DNA of 35,863 nucleotides from ZLKRG08 sp046091905. GTDB lineage: Bacteria > Actinomycetota > Actinomycetes > Nanopelagicales > Nanopelagicaceae. The stretch spans positions 1-35,863 of the forward strand of contig JBJTCN010000070.1 in NCBI GenBank assembly GCA_046091905.1. Direction: 5' to 3'. The notes under the pieces are model-generated. The model did no database searches, was not told the DNA's origin, and saw only the letters and a list, made by a program, of their open reading frames with translations. The position numbers were made by a program, and so were the translations under genes. Below, piece after piece: positions 1 through 7,911 of the stretch. The first letter of the stretch is position 1. Every line of letters begins with the position of its first letter.

Positions 1-29
1 GTCGTCGTAAGTCGAATAAGAATCGATAA
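1..29 (+). CDS. rplB: 50S ribosomal protein L2, C-terminal end (partial)
   Basis: In frame 3 the first bases encode RRKSNKNR followed by TAA at 27-29. A short basic tail of this kind is typical of the end of ribosomal protein L2, and rplB is the gene that precedes rpsS in the S10 operon. Only eight codons are in the window, so the call rests mainly on position and on the basic tail. The stop sits 13 bases before the rpsS start. Confidence 0.8.
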
Positions 30-42
30 GGAGTAGACCCGA

Positions 43-324
43 ATGCCACGTAGTTTGAAGAAGGGTCCTGTCGTGGACGGTCATCTATCTCAGAAGGTAG
101 ATGCTCAAAACGAAAAGAACACTAAGAATGTGATCAAGACCTGGTCACGTCGTTCGATGATCACTCCATCAATGATCGGACACACAATCGCTGTACACGA
201 TGGTCGCAAGCACGTTCCAGTATTTATTACTGACGCGATGATCGGCCACAAGCTTGGTGAGTTTGCACCAACACGTACATTTAAAGGACACGTAAAGCAG
301 GATGCGAGGGCAGTTCGTGCCTAA
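43..324 (+). CDS. rpsS: 30S ribosomal protein S19
   Basis: S19 binds 16S rRNA with S13 in the head of the small subunit. The 93-residue product has the family opening MPRSLKKGPVVDGHL, the ITPSMIGHTIAVHDGRKHVPV core and the GHKLGEFAPTRTFKGH signature, and it is full length. AAGGAG at 28-33 lies nine bases before the ATG. The 3' end overlaps the start of rplV, as in a tightly coupled S10 operon. Confidence 0.98.
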   Translation: MPRSLKKGPVVDGHLSQKVDAQNEKNTKNVIKTWSRRSMITPSMIGHTIAVHDGRKHVPVFITDAMIGHKLGEFAPTRTFKGHVKQDARAVRA

Positions 325-694
325 TTTAGATACCGATGCAACAACAGCAAAAGCTGTTCTAAACAATATCCGCCACACACCACAAAAGGCGCGTCGTGTT
401 GTTGATCTAATCCGCGGACAGCGTGCAGATCAAGCACTCAATGTTCTTAAGTTTGCACCACAAGCTGCAGGTCAAGATGTGTACACACTTCTTGCTTCAG
501 CAGTTGCAAATGCAAAGCAGAAGAATCCAGCGCTACGCGATGCGTCAGAGCTATGGGTTACCGAAGCGCTAGTTGATGAAGGCATCACTATGAAGCGTTT
601 CCGTCCACGTGCACAAGGTCGTGGTTTCCGCATCAATAAGCGTTCATCACATATCACTGTGGTGGTTTCAACAGCTAAGAAGGGAGCGAAGTAA
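317..694 (+). CDS. rplV: 50S ribosomal protein L22
   Basis: L22 lines the peptide exit tunnel and helps fold 23S rRNA. The family core HTPQKARRVVDLIRGQ and the C-terminal hairpin region RFRPRAQGRGFRINKRSSHITVVV are both present. I prefer the GTG at 317 (MPNLDTDATTAKAV) because GAGGG at 306-310 sits six bases upstream and the overlap with rpsS falls to 8 bases. An in-frame ATG at 302 would add five residues, but it has no comparable ribosome binding site. The protein is about 125 residues, normal for the family. Confidence 0.95.
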   Translation: MPNLDTDATTAKAVLNNIRHTPQKARRVVDLIRGQRADQALNVLKFAPQAAGQDVYTLLASAVANAKQKNPALRDASELWVTEALVDEGITMKRFRPRAQGRGFRINKRSSHITVVVSTAKKGAK

Positions 695-1477
695 ATGGGT
701 CAGAAAGTAAACCCACACGGTTTCCGTCTTGGTGTCACCACTGATTTCAAGTCACGTTGGTATGCAGACAAACTTTACAAAGATTATGTAAAGGAAGATG
801 TCGAAATCCGTCGACTAATGAAGAAGGATATGGAGCGCGCAGGTGTTGCTCGTATTGAAATCGAACGTACTCGTGATCGTGTTCGTATCGATCTTCACAC
901 TGCACGTCCTGGCATCGTTATCGGTCGCCGTGGACAGGAAGCAGACAACCTACGTATCCGTTTAGAGAAGCTAACCGGTAAGCAGGTTCAATTAAATATT
1001 CTTGAAGTTAAGAATCCAGAGATTGATGCGCAATTAGTTGCACAAGGAATTGCAGAGCAGTTAGCTGCTCGTGTTTCATTCCGTCGCGCAATGCGTAAAT
1101 CAATGCAATCTGCACTTAAGGTTGGCGCAAAGGGCATTCGTGTTCAGTGCGGTGGTCGTCTAGGTGGCGCAGAAATGTCTCGCTCTGAGTTCTATCGCGA
1201 AGGTCGCGTTCCACTACACACATTGCGTGCAGACATTGATTACGGCTTCCACGAAGCGCATACAACATTTGGTCGCCTTGGTGTAAAGGTTTGGATTTAT
1301 AAGGGTGAAGTTATTGGTTCACGTGCAGAGCGCGATGCAGCAGCACTTGCAGCAGCGAAAGCACCACGTCCAAAGTCAGATCGTCGCGGTCCTCGTGCAC
1401 CACGTCGTGAAGCTGCACCAGTTACTACTTCAACTGCAGCTCCAGCTGCATCACAGGTAGAAGGAGGCGCTAACTAA
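695..1477 (+). CDS. rpsC: 30S ribosomal protein S3
   Basis: S3 sits at the mRNA entry channel. The 260-residue product starts MGQKVNPHGFRLGV and carries the KH-domain loop VIGRRGQEADNLR (about residues 75-87). The C-terminal domain contains the GRLGGAEMSRSEFYREGRVPLHTLRADIDYG region, split here only by normal family variation. A basic, then Ala/Pro-rich tail of about 40 residues follows, as in other actinobacteria. The stop TAA shares its last A with the rplP ATG (TAATG), which indicates coupled translation. Confidence 0.98.
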   Translation: MGQKVNPHGFRLGVTTDFKSRWYADKLYKDYVKEDVEIRRLMKKDMERAGVARIEIERTRDRVRIDLHTARPGIVIGRRGQEADNLRIRLEKLTGKQVQLNILEVKNPEIDAQLVAQGIAEQLAARVSFRRAMRKSMQSALKVGAKGIRVQCGGRLGGAEMSRSEFYREGRVPLHTLRADIDYGFHEAHTTFGRLGVKVWIYKGEVIGSRAERDAAALAAAKAPRPKSDRRGPRAPRREAAPVTTSTAAPAASQVEGGAN

Positions 1478-1890
1478 TGTTGGTTCCACGTCGCGTTAAG
1501 CACCGCAAGCAGCACCACCCATCTCGTAGTGGTGCATCAAAGGGCGGAACTCAGTGCGCATTTGGTGATTACGGTATTCAAGCTCTTGAGCCTGCATATG
1601 TAACAAACCGCCAAATTGAAGCAGCTCGTATTGCAATGACTCGCCACATCAAGCGTGGTGGAAAAGTTTGGATCAATATTTATCCAGATCGTCCATTAAC
1701 AAAGAAGCCAGCTGAAACTCGTATGGGTTCTGGTAAGGGTTCTCCAGAGTGGTGGGTAGCAAACGTAAAGCCTGGTCGCGTTATGTTTGAAATTTCAGGT
1801 GTTACTGAAGATATTGCTTCAGAAGCTATGCGTCTTGCGATTCATAAGCTTCCAATGAAGTGCCGAGTTGTTCGTCGAGAGGAGGCGTAA
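1477..1890 (+). CDS. rplP: 50S ribosomal protein L16
   Basis: L16 contacts the tRNA elbow near the peptidyl transferase centre. The 137-residue product opens MLVPRRVKHRKQHHP and holds the family stretches GDYGIQALEPAYVTNRQIEAAR, RPLTKKPAETRMGSGKG and MRLAIHKLPMKC. Its length is standard. It starts on the last base of the rpsC stop and is followed three bases later by rpmC, whose ribosome binding site (GAGAGGAGG, 1877-1885) lies in the end of this gene. Confidence 0.98.
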   Translation: MLVPRRVKHRKQHHPSRSGASKGGTQCAFGDYGIQALEPAYVTNRQIEAARIAMTRHIKRGGKVWINIYPDRPLTKKPAETRMGSGKGSPEWWVANVKPGRVMFEISGVTEDIASEAMRLAIHKLPMKCRVVRREEA

Positions 1891-1893
1891 ATC

Positions 1894-2109
1894 ATGGCTA
1901 TCACTACCGCCGAAGAACTACGCCAGTTATCAGCAGAAGAGTTAACTAATAAGTTGCGCGAATCGAAGGAAGAACTTTTCAACCTTCGCTTCCAAGCAGC
2001 AACAGGTCAGCTCGAATCACACGGACGTCTAGGTGCAGTGCGTAAAGAGATTGCACGTATCTACACAGTAATTCGTGAACGCGAATTAGGTATTGGAGGT
2101 GCTGCATAA
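1894..2109 (+). CDS. rpmC: 50S ribosomal protein L29
   Basis: L29 is a small two-helix protein near the exit tunnel, part of the docking site for trigger factor and SRP. The 71-residue product has the family pattern ELRQLSAEELTNKLRESKEELFNLRFQAATGQLE followed by IARIYTVIRERE. Its last base is the first of the rpsQ ATG (TAATG), so the two are translationally coupled. Confidence 0.97.
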   Translation: MAITTAEELRQLSAEELTNKLRESKEELFNLRFQAATGQLESHGRLGAVRKEIARIYTVIRERELGIGGAA

Positions 2110-2378
2110 TGACAAATAACACTGAAGCTCGCGGATTCCGCAAGACTCGTGAAGGTATCGTTGTAAGCGACAAGATGGATAAGACCGTAACTGTTCGCGT
2201 TGACGATCGCGTTAAGCATGGACTTTATTCAAAGGTTATGTCACGTTCAGTAAAGCTAAAGGCACACGATGAAGCAAATGCTGCTGGCATTGGCGATCGC
2301 GTCCTAATCATGGAAACTCGACCAATTTCTTCAACTAAGCGTTGGAGAGTTGTAGAGATCCTTGAGAAGGCTAAGTAA
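2109..2378 (+). CDS. rpsQ: 30S ribosomal protein S17
   Basis: S17 is a primary 16S rRNA binder with an OB fold. The 89-residue product shows the family signature GIVVSDKMDKTVTVRVDDRVKH and the later VLIMETRPISSTKRWRVVEI. A purine-rich spacer of 29 bases separates it from rplN, the longest gap in this part of the operon; I see no hairpin in it. Confidence 0.97.
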   Translation: MTNNTEARGFRKTREGIVVSDKMDKTVTVRVDDRVKHGLYSKVMSRSVKLKAHDEANAAGIGDRVLIMETRPISSTKRWRVVEILEKAK

Positions 2379-2407
2379 GAGACGAAGAAGAAGAGAGAAA
2401 AAAGAAA

Positions 2408-2776
2408 ATGATTCAACAAGAATCTCGACTACGAGTCGCAGATAACACAGGAGCTAAAGAGCTTCTCTGCATCCGCGTCCTTGGTGGTACTTCACGTCGC
2501 TACGCAGGAATCGGTGACATCATCGTCTGTTCAGTTAAGGATGCAATTCCTGGCGGACAGGTTAAGAAGGGCGAAGTTGTTAAGGCAGTAATCGTCCGCA
2601 CTGTAAAAGAGAGCCGTCGCGCCGATGGTTCATATATTCGTTTTGATGAGAATGCAGCAGTTATTTTGAAGGCTGACGGCGAACCACGCGGTACCCGTAT
2701 CTTCGGACCAGTTGCACGTGAACTTCGCGATAAGCGATTCATGAAGATCATCTCATTAGCACCGGAGGTGTTGTAA
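2408..2776 (+). CDS. rplN: 50S ribosomal protein L14
   Basis: L14 lies at the subunit interface and forms bridges with 16S rRNA. The 122-residue product begins MIQQESRLRVADNTGAKE and contains the family strands VLGGTSRRYAGIGDIIV and GTRIFGPVARELRDKRFMKIISLAPEVL. It is full length. The TAATG junction couples it to rplX. Confidence 0.98.
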   Translation: MIQQESRLRVADNTGAKELLCIRVLGGTSRRYAGIGDIIVCSVKDAIPGGQVKKGEVVKAVIVRTVKESRRADGSYIRFDENAAVILKADGEPRGTRIFGPVARELRDKRFMKIISLAPEVL

Positions 2777-3087
2777 TGGCGAAGATTCGTAAGGGCGATA
2801 CCGTGCAAGTAATCGCAGGTAAGGACAAAGGCCAGACCGGCAAAGTTCTATCTGTAGATGCAAATCGCATTTTGGTTGAAGGTATCAATCGCGTAACTAA
2901 GCACACCAAAGAGACCACAGGGGATCGCGGTGCCAAGGTTGGCGGAATTCTTCATATCGAGCGCCCAATTCATATTTCAAATGTCATGGTTGTTGGAGAC
3001 GATGGCAAGGCAACTCGCATCGGATCACGCAAAGATGATGCAGGCAAGAACGTGCGCGTATCACGTCGCACCGGAAAGGACATCTAA
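2776..3087 (+). CDS. rplX: 50S ribosomal protein L24
   Basis: L24 starts 50S assembly at the 5' end of 23S rRNA. The KOW motif is clear at the N-terminus (KIRKGDTVQVIAGKDKGQTGKV), followed by VEGINRVTKHTK. The 103-residue product has normal length, and a TAATG overlap links it to rplE. Confidence 0.97.
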   Translation: MAKIRKGDTVQVIAGKDKGQTGKVLSVDANRILVEGINRVTKHTKETTGDRGAKVGGILHIERPIHISNVMVVGDDGKATRIGSRKDDAGKNVRVSRRTGKDI

Positions 3088-3644
3088 TGTCAACCGCTGT
3101 TGATGTGCGCTTAAAGGCGCGTTACAAAGCAGAGATCGCACCTGCGTTACAGAAGGAATTTAACTTCTCTAACGTTATGCAGATTCCAACTCTTTCAAAG
3201 GTTGTTGTGAATATGGGTGTTGGCGAAGCTGCTCGTGATTCAAAGTTAATCGAAGGTGCAATCCGCGATTTAACAACCATCACCGGTCAGAAGCCACTAG
3301 TTACTCGTGCAAAGAAATCAATTGCGCAGTTCAAGTTACGTGAAGGTCAACCAATTGGCGCACACGTAACACTTCGCAACGATCGCATGTGGGAATTTAT
3401 GGATCGTCTACTTTCAATTTCATTGCCACGTATCCGTGACTTCCGCGGTTTATCACCAAAGCAATTCGATGGAAAAGGTAATTACACCTTCGGTTTAACT
3501 GAGCAGGTTGTATTCCCAGAGATCGAACAAGACAAGGTAGATCGCCCACGCGGTATGGACATCACAATTGTTACCACTGCATCTAACGACGAAGAGGGAC
3601 GCGCACTTTTGAAGTTGCTCGGTTTCCCTTTCAAGGAGGCGTAA
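3087..3644 (+). CDS. rplE: 50S ribosomal protein L5
   Basis: L5 binds 5S rRNA and contacts S13 across the subunit bridge. The 185-residue product has the signature KVVVNMGVGEAARDSK, the QKPLVTRAKKSIAQFKLREG loop and the C-terminal MDITIVTTASNDEEGRALLKLLGFPF. It starts at the rplX stop and ends three bases before rpsN, with AAGGAGG (3634-3640) as the next ribosome binding site. Confidence 0.98.
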   Translation: MSTAVDVRLKARYKAEIAPALQKEFNFSNVMQIPTLSKVVVNMGVGEAARDSKLIEGAIRDLTTITGQKPLVTRAKKSIAQFKLREGQPIGAHVTLRNDRMWEFMDRLLSISLPRIRDFRGLSPKQFDGKGNYTFGLTEQVVFPEIEQDKVDRPRGMDITIVTTASNDEEGRALLKLLGFPFKEA

Positions 3645-3647
3645 GAA

Positions 3648-3833
3648 ATGGCCAAAACATCACTCAAAGTGAAGGCAAGCCGTAAGCCAAAGTTCAAGGT
3701 GCGCGGTTACACACGTTGTCAGCGTTGCGGTCGTCCGCATGCTGTCTATCAAAAATTTGGAATCTGCCGCGTCTGCTTCCGCGAAATGGCGCACCGTGGC
3801 GAACTTCCAGGTATCACAAAGGCTTCTTGGTAA
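3648..3833 (+). CDS. rpsZ: 30S ribosomal protein S14, zinc-binding type Z
   Basis: This is the short, 61-residue form of S14 that folds around one zinc ion. The ligand cysteines C24, C27, C40 and C43 are all present (CQRC and CRVC) and the family end GELPGITKASW is intact. Many actinobacteria carry this form in the spc operon and a second, zinc-free S14 elsewhere; the latter is not in this window. A 127-base gap with a hairpin follows before rpsH. Confidence 0.97.
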   Translation: MAKTSLKVKASRKPKFKVRGYTRCQRCGRPHAVYQKFGICRVCFREMAHRGELPGITKASW

Positions 3834-3867
3834 TTCACTGGTGACTGCAAAGTTACTCGTGAATTTT
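3834..3867 (+). promoter_or_regulatory. Stem-loop with GNRA tetraloop and short U tract between rpsN and rpsH
   Basis: Directly after the rpsN stop, TTCAC (3834-3838) pairs with GTGAA (3859-3863) and GTGACT (3841-3846) pairs with AGTTAC (3851-3856, one G-U). A symmetric two-by-two internal loop separates the helices and GCAA closes the hairpin. TTTT follows at 3864-3867. The shape could act as a weak terminator or attenuator, or as a protein-binding leader for rpsH. The rest of the gap to 3960 is purine-rich and holds two near-copies of TTAAGGAAACT (3914-3924, 3927-3937). Confidence 0.5.
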
Positions 3868-3960
3868 AGCAAAGAGAAAAACGAAGACAGAAGGAACAGA
3901 ACGAAGTAAGTCCTTAAGGAAACTCTTTAGGGAAACTGCTCCGAGAAAGAAAAACAAACA

Positions 3961-4365
3961 ATGACAATGACAGATCCAATCGCAGACATGCTTGCACGTT
4001 TGCGTAACGCAAATGCTGCGTACCATGATTCGGTTTCAATGCCGTCTTCATCGGTAAAAGCTCGCATCGCTGAAATTTTGCAGCGTGAGGGTTACATCGC
4101 AGGTTTCCGCGTTGAAGATAATGCAAATGGCGTCGGCAAGACACTTGTACTTGATTTGAAGTTCGGACCAAATCGTGAACGTTCAATCGCAGGTCTGCGC
4201 CGCGTTTCAAAGCCAGGTCTTCGTGTTTACGCAAAATCAACTTCACTACCAAAGGTTCTTGGTGGGTTGGGTATTGCAATCATTTCAACTTCATCTGGAT
4301 TGCTTACAGATAAGCAAGCCAACAAACAGGGCGTAGGCGGAGAAGTTCTCGCCTTCGTATGGTGA
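3961..4365 (+). CDS. rpsH: 30S ribosomal protein S8
   Basis: S8 binds the central domain of 16S rRNA; in E. coli it is also the repressor of the spc operon. The 134-residue product begins MTMTDPIADMLARLRNANAA and ends with the signature ISTSSGLLTDKQANKQGVGGEVLAFVW. ATG at 3961 is followed by a second in-frame ATG at 3967; family members commonly start MTMTDPIADM, so I keep the first. Upstream, GAGAAAG gives only a modest ribosome binding site. Confidence 0.97.
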   Translation: MTMTDPIADMLARLRNANAAYHDSVSMPSSSVKARIAEILQREGYIAGFRVEDNANGVGKTLVLDLKFGPNRERSIAGLRRVSKPGLRVYAKSTSLPKVLGGLGIAIISTSSGLLTDKQANKQGVGGEVLAFVW

Positions 4366-4371
4366 TTGCAG

Positions 4372-4911
4372 ATGTCACGTATCGGTCGTATGCCAATCAG
4401 CGTTCCTTCAGGTGTTGAAGTAACAATCAATGGTCAGGATATAGCAGTTAAGGGCCCTAAGGGTTCACTTTCAGTTGCAATTACAGAGCCAATTAAAGTT
4501 TCTAAAGAAGGCGACGTGTTAACAGTTGTTCGTCCAAATGACGAGCGCCTTTCACGTTCACTTCATGGTCTATCACGTACCTTGATTGCAAATGCAATCG
4601 AAGGCGTAACAAATGGTTATTCACTACAGGTCAACATCGTTGGTGTTGGTTACCGTGTTGCTGAAAAGGGTAAGGATCTTGAGTTCCAGCTTGGTTACTC
4701 ACACCCAATTCTTTTCCAAGCACCTGAAGGAATTACTTTCAAAGCTCCTTCACAGACTGAATTAACTATTACTGGTATCGATAAGCAGTTGGTTGGAGAG
4801 ACCGCTGCAAAGATCAAGAAGTTACGTAAGGCTGATCCATATAAGGGTAAGGGTCTACGTCTACTTGGCGAACCAGTTCGTCGTAAGGCTGGAAAGGCAG
4901 GTAAGAAGTAA
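4372..4911 (+). CDS. rplF: 50S ribosomal protein L6
   Basis: L6 sits near the GTPase-associated centre of the 50S subunit. The product (179 residues) starts MSRIGRMPISVPSGVEV and ends with the signature DPYKGKGLRLLGEPVRRKAGKAGKK. A TTG at 4366 is in frame, but ATG at 4372 matches the family start and has GGTGA (4361-4365) six bases upstream; that ribosome binding site overlaps the rpsH stop. The TAATG junction couples it to rplR. Confidence 0.97.
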   Translation: MSRIGRMPISVPSGVEVTINGQDIAVKGPKGSLSVAITEPIKVSKEGDVLTVVRPNDERLSRSLHGLSRTLIANAIEGVTNGYSLQVNIVGVGYRVAEKGKDLEFQLGYSHPILFQAPEGITFKAPSQTELTITGIDKQLVGETAAKIKKLRKADPYKGKGLRLLGEPVRRKAGKAGKK

Positions 4912-5288
4912 TGGGAATCTCTGTAAAGGTTCGTAAGGGTTCGGCAACAAATGCGCGCGCTCGCCGTCACTTCCGTCTTCGTAAGAAGATTGCTGGAACA
5001 GCAGCGCGTCCACGTTTAGTTGTATCACGCTCTGCACGTCACTTATTCGTACAGATCGTTGATGATTCACAAGGCAAGACACTTGCATATGCATCAACCA
5101 TGGAAGATGCGTTACGTAAGTCATCTGCAGATAAGACTGGAAAGTCCAAAGAAGTTGGTGCGCTTATTGCAAAGCGTGGCAAAGAGGCTGGAGTTTCTGA
5201 AGTGGTCTTTGATCGCGGTGGAAATAAATACCACGGTCGCATTGCAGCACTTGCTGATAGCGCACGAGAGAATGGGTTGGTCTTCTAA
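4911..5288 (+). CDS. rplR: 50S ribosomal protein L18
   Basis: L18 joins L5 and L25 in binding 5S rRNA. The 125-residue product has a basic N-terminus, RRHFRLRKKIAGTAARPRLVVSRS, and the family stretch HLFVQIVDDSQGKTLAYAST, ending GRIAALADSARENGLVF. Length is normal and the stop overlaps the rpsE ATG. Confidence 0.97.
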   Translation: MGISVKVRKGSATNARARRHFRLRKKIAGTAARPRLVVSRSARHLFVQIVDDSQGKTLAYASTMEDALRKSSADKTGKSKEVGALIAKRGKEAGVSEVVFDRGGNKYHGRIAALADSARENGLVF

Positions 5289-5953
5289 TGGCTGATAATG
5301 CAAATACAGTTCCAGCAAATACAGCTGAAGTGTCAAAAGAAGATACACGCGGTAAGCGTGGTGGTCGCGGTCGCGATCGTCGCGAAGATTCACCACGTGA
5401 GAAGAGCCCATACATTGAGCGCGTAGTTTTCATCAACCGCGTTTCTAAAGTTGTTAAGGGTGGTCGTCGCTTCGCATTTACAGCCCTAGTAGTTGTTGGC
5501 GATGGCAATGGTCTAGTTGGTATTGGTTACGGAAAGAGCAAGGAAGTTCCGCAGGCAATCTCAAAGGCTGTTGAAGAAGCAAAGAAATCATTCTTCAAAG
5601 TGCCACGTATTCAAGGAACTATTCCGCACCCAGTTCAAGGCGAAAAGGCGGCAGGTATCGTGCTACTTCGCCCAGCTGCTCCTGGTACCGGTGTTATCGC
5701 TGGTGGTCCAGTTCGTGCCGTACTTGAGTGTGCTGGTATTACAGACGTTCTAACTAAGTCACTTGGTTCAAACAATGCAATCAACATGGTGCATGCAACT
5801 GCAGTTGCGCTAAAGCAACTCGAAGCGCCATCAACAATTGCAGCGCGTCGTAACCGTCCACTAGAAGATGTTGCACCTGCTGCGATTATTCGTGCAGCGC
5901 AACAACCAAGCGAGAAGGTAACTGATAAAGCTACCGACAAGGTAGGTGCGTAA
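5288..5953 (+). CDS. rpsE: 30S ribosomal protein S5
   Basis: S5 lines the mRNA path and influences accuracy. The S5 core is intact: ERVVFINRVSKVVKGGRRF, then GDGNGLVGIGYGKSKEVPQAI and the C-terminal fold with GPVRAVLECAGITDVLTKSLGS. At 221 residues it is longer than the E. coli protein because of a charged, Arg/Gly-rich N-terminal extension of about 45 residues and a short Ala/Lys tail, both common in actinobacteria. Confidence 0.98.
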   Translation: MADNANTVPANTAEVSKEDTRGKRGGRGRDRREDSPREKSPYIERVVFINRVSKVVKGGRRFAFTALVVVGDGNGLVGIGYGKSKEVPQAISKAVEEAKKSFFKVPRIQGTIPHPVQGEKAAGIVLLRPAAPGTGVIAGGPVRAVLECAGITDVLTKSLGSNNAINMVHATAVALKQLEAPSTIAARRNRPLEDVAPAAIIRAAQQPSEKVTDKATDKVGA

Positions 5954-6135
5954 TGCCACGTTTGAAAGTTACTCAAATTCGTTCGAAGGTTGGCAATAAG
6001 CCTGAGCTACGCGACACATTGCGTTCTCTAGGTTTAAAGCGAATCAACGATGTTGTTGTTAAAGAAGATCGTCCTGAGATCCGTGGAATGGTTCATGCCG
6101 TTCGCCACTTGATCAAGGTCGAGGAGGTTGAATAA
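5953..6135 (+). CDS. rpmD: 50S ribosomal protein L30
   Basis: This 60-residue protein matches L30: MPRLKVTQIRSKVGNKPELRDTLRSLGLKRIND, then VRHLIKVEEVE. It starts within the rpsE stop (TAATG) and ends two bases before rplO. Bacteria with compact ribosomes sometimes lose L30; it is kept here. Confidence 0.97.
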   Translation: MPRLKVTQIRSKVGNKPELRDTLRSLGLKRINDVVVKEDRPEIRGMVHAVRHLIKVEEVE

Positions 6136-6137
6136 AA

Positions 6138-6578
6138 ATGACGCTAAAACTTCATCATTTACGTCCAGCACCTGGTGCTAAGAAAACTAAGACTCGTAAG
6201 GGTCGCGGTGAAGCATCTAAGGGAAAGACAGCAGGTCGTGGCGGTAAAGGAACACGTGCACGTAACACAGTTCGTGCTGGTTTCGAAGGTGGACAACTTC
6301 CACTAGTAATGCGTCTGCCAAAGCTGCGCGGATTTAAGAATCCGGAACGCGTTGAATATCAGGCAGTTAATGTCTCAACAATTAATGAGCTGTTCCCAAA
6401 GGGTGGCGAAGTATCTGTTGCAGATTTAATTAAGGCCGGAGCAGTTCGCGATAGCCACCCAGTTAAGGTGCTTGGTAATGGCGAAATCAGCGTAAAGGTA
6501 AACGTAACTGCACATGCATTCTCAGCATCAGCTGCGGAGAAGATTGCTGCTGCAGGCGGTTCGACCAAAACCCTTTAA
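6138..6578 (+). CDS. rplO: 50S ribosomal protein L15
   Basis: L15 is a late-assembly 50S protein. The 146-residue product opens LKLHHLRPAPGAKKTKTRKGRGEASKGKTAGRGGKG, split across the usual basic, glycine-rich arm, and contains the FEGGQLPLVMRLPKLRGF signature. It closes the ribosomal-protein run and is followed after 30 bases by secY, with TAGGAGAAG (6595-6603) as the secY ribosome binding site. Confidence 0.97.
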   Translation: MTLKLHHLRPAPGAKKTKTRKGRGEASKGKTAGRGGKGTRARNTVRAGFEGGQLPLVMRLPKLRGFKNPERVEYQAVNVSTINELFPKGGEVSVADLIKAGAVRDSHPVKVLGNGEISVKVNVTAHAFSASAAEKIAAAGGSTKTL

Positions 6579-6608
6579 GAAGTTAAATAACGAGTAGGAG
6601 AAGATCTA

Positions 6609-7904
6609 ATGCTTTCAGCATTTGGTAAGGCTTTTAAAACACCGGACCTTCGAAAGAAGATCTTCTTTACTCTCTCGATCATGGCGTTATTTCGCTTTGG
6701 TTCAGTTGTGCCAACTCCTGGTGTTTCATATAGCAATGTTCAGGAATGTTTGAAGCAAGTTCAAACAGGTGGTCTGTTTGGTCTGATTAACTTATTCTCT
6801 GGTGGCGCGCTACTTCATCTATCTGTATTCGCACTTGGCATCATGCCTTACATCACCAGCTCGATCATTGTTCAGCTTTTGACCGTGGTAATCCCACGTT
6901 TTGAAGCGCTAAAGAATGAAGGTCAATCAGGTACCGCCAAATTAACTCAGTACACCCGTTACTTAACAATTGGCTTAGCAGTATTGCAATCAACAGGTTT
7001 AGTTGCTGTTGCGCGCACACCTGGTCGTTTGATTAGCGGTTGCTCACTTCCAATTATTCCGGATTCATCTTGGCAGCGAATCGTCACCATGATTTTCGTG
7101 ATGACTGCCGGTACATCGGTAATCATGTGGCTAGGTGAATTAATTACTGATCGCGGCGTTGGTAACGGTATGTCTATTCTTATCTTTACCTCGATTGCCG
7201 CAGGTTTCCCAGGAAACCTTTGGAGCATCAAGCTACAAAAGGGCTTATTCGCATTCCTATTCGTATTAGCGGTGGGTATTCTGGTGGTGGCGGCAGTTGT
7301 GTTCGTCGAACAAGCACAACGAAGAATTCCAGTTCAATATGCAAAGCGCATGGTTGGTCGCCAAACTTATGGCGGAACCAGTACCTACATTCCAATTAAG
7401 GTTAATCAAGCTGGCGTGATCCCGGTGATCTTCGCATCATCATTGCTATACATTCCATCATTGGTAGTTAACTTTACAAATAGTACTGCAGCATGGGCAG
7501 TTTGGATTTCCCGTAACTTTGTTAAAGGTGATCACCCAATTTATATTGCGGCATATGCGCTATTAATTATCTTCTTCACCTACTTCTACGTTGCAATCAC
7601 ATTTAATCCAGATGAGGTTGCAGATAATATGAAGAAGTACGGTGGATTTATTCCTGGTATTCGCGCCGGTAAGCCAACTGCAGAGTATCTACAGTATGTG
7701 CTCTCACGCATCACCGCTCCAGGTTCGCTATATCTAGCTTTAGTTGCGATTATTCCAATCGGAGCTTTGATTCTCTTTGGCGCAACTCAGAACTTCCCAT
7801 TTGGTGGTACCGCGATTCTGATTGTGGTTGGTGTGGGTCTTGATACTGCAAAGCAGATCGAATCACAGCTACAACAGCGCAGCTATGAGGGATTCCTTCA
7901 CTAA
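6609..7904 (+). CDS. secY: Preprotein translocase subunit SecY
   Basis: SecY is the membrane channel of the Sec translocase, working with SecE, SecG and SecA. The 431-residue product has about ten hydrophobic segments, the N-terminal LRKKIFFTLSIMALFRFGSVVPTPG opening, a plug-proximal GLFGLINLFSGGAL stretch, LGIMPYITSSIIVQLL, and the cytoplasmic loop with QRRIPVQYAKR near residue 240, where SecA and the ribosome dock. It follows the spc operon as in most bacteria, and the adk ribosome binding site overlaps its stop. Confidence 0.98.
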   Translation: MLSAFGKAFKTPDLRKKIFFTLSIMALFRFGSVVPTPGVSYSNVQECLKQVQTGGLFGLINLFSGGALLHLSVFALGIMPYITSSIIVQLLTVVIPRFEALKNEGQSGTAKLTQYTRYLTIGLAVLQSTGLVAVARTPGRLISGCSLPIIPDSSWQRIVTMIFVMTAGTSVIMWLGELITDRGVGNGMSILIFTSIAAGFPGNLWSIKLQKGLFAFLFVLAVGILVVAAVVFVEQAQRRIPVQYAKRMVGRQTYGGTSTYIPIKVNQAGVIPVIFASSLLYIPSLVVNFTNSTAAWAVWISRNFVKGDHPIYIAAYALLIIFFTYFYVAITFNPDEVADNMKKYGGFIPGIRAGKPTAEYLQYVLSRITAPGSLYLALVAIIPIGALILFGATQNFPFGGTAILIVVGVGLDTAKQIESQLQQRSYEGFLH

Positions 7905-7911
7905 GGAACCA

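Noticed and set aside
5020..5295. A 91-codon + strand frame inside rplR, and similar ones inside rpsE (5517-5753) and rpoA (15939-16139)
   Set aside because: They are out-of-frame readings of conserved ribosomal protein and polymerase genes with no ribosome binding site.
7822..7911. Longer N-terminus for adenylate kinase
   Set aside because: The 30 extra residues overlap secY and are unlike the family; ATG 7912 has a ribosome binding site and places the P-loop at the usual position.
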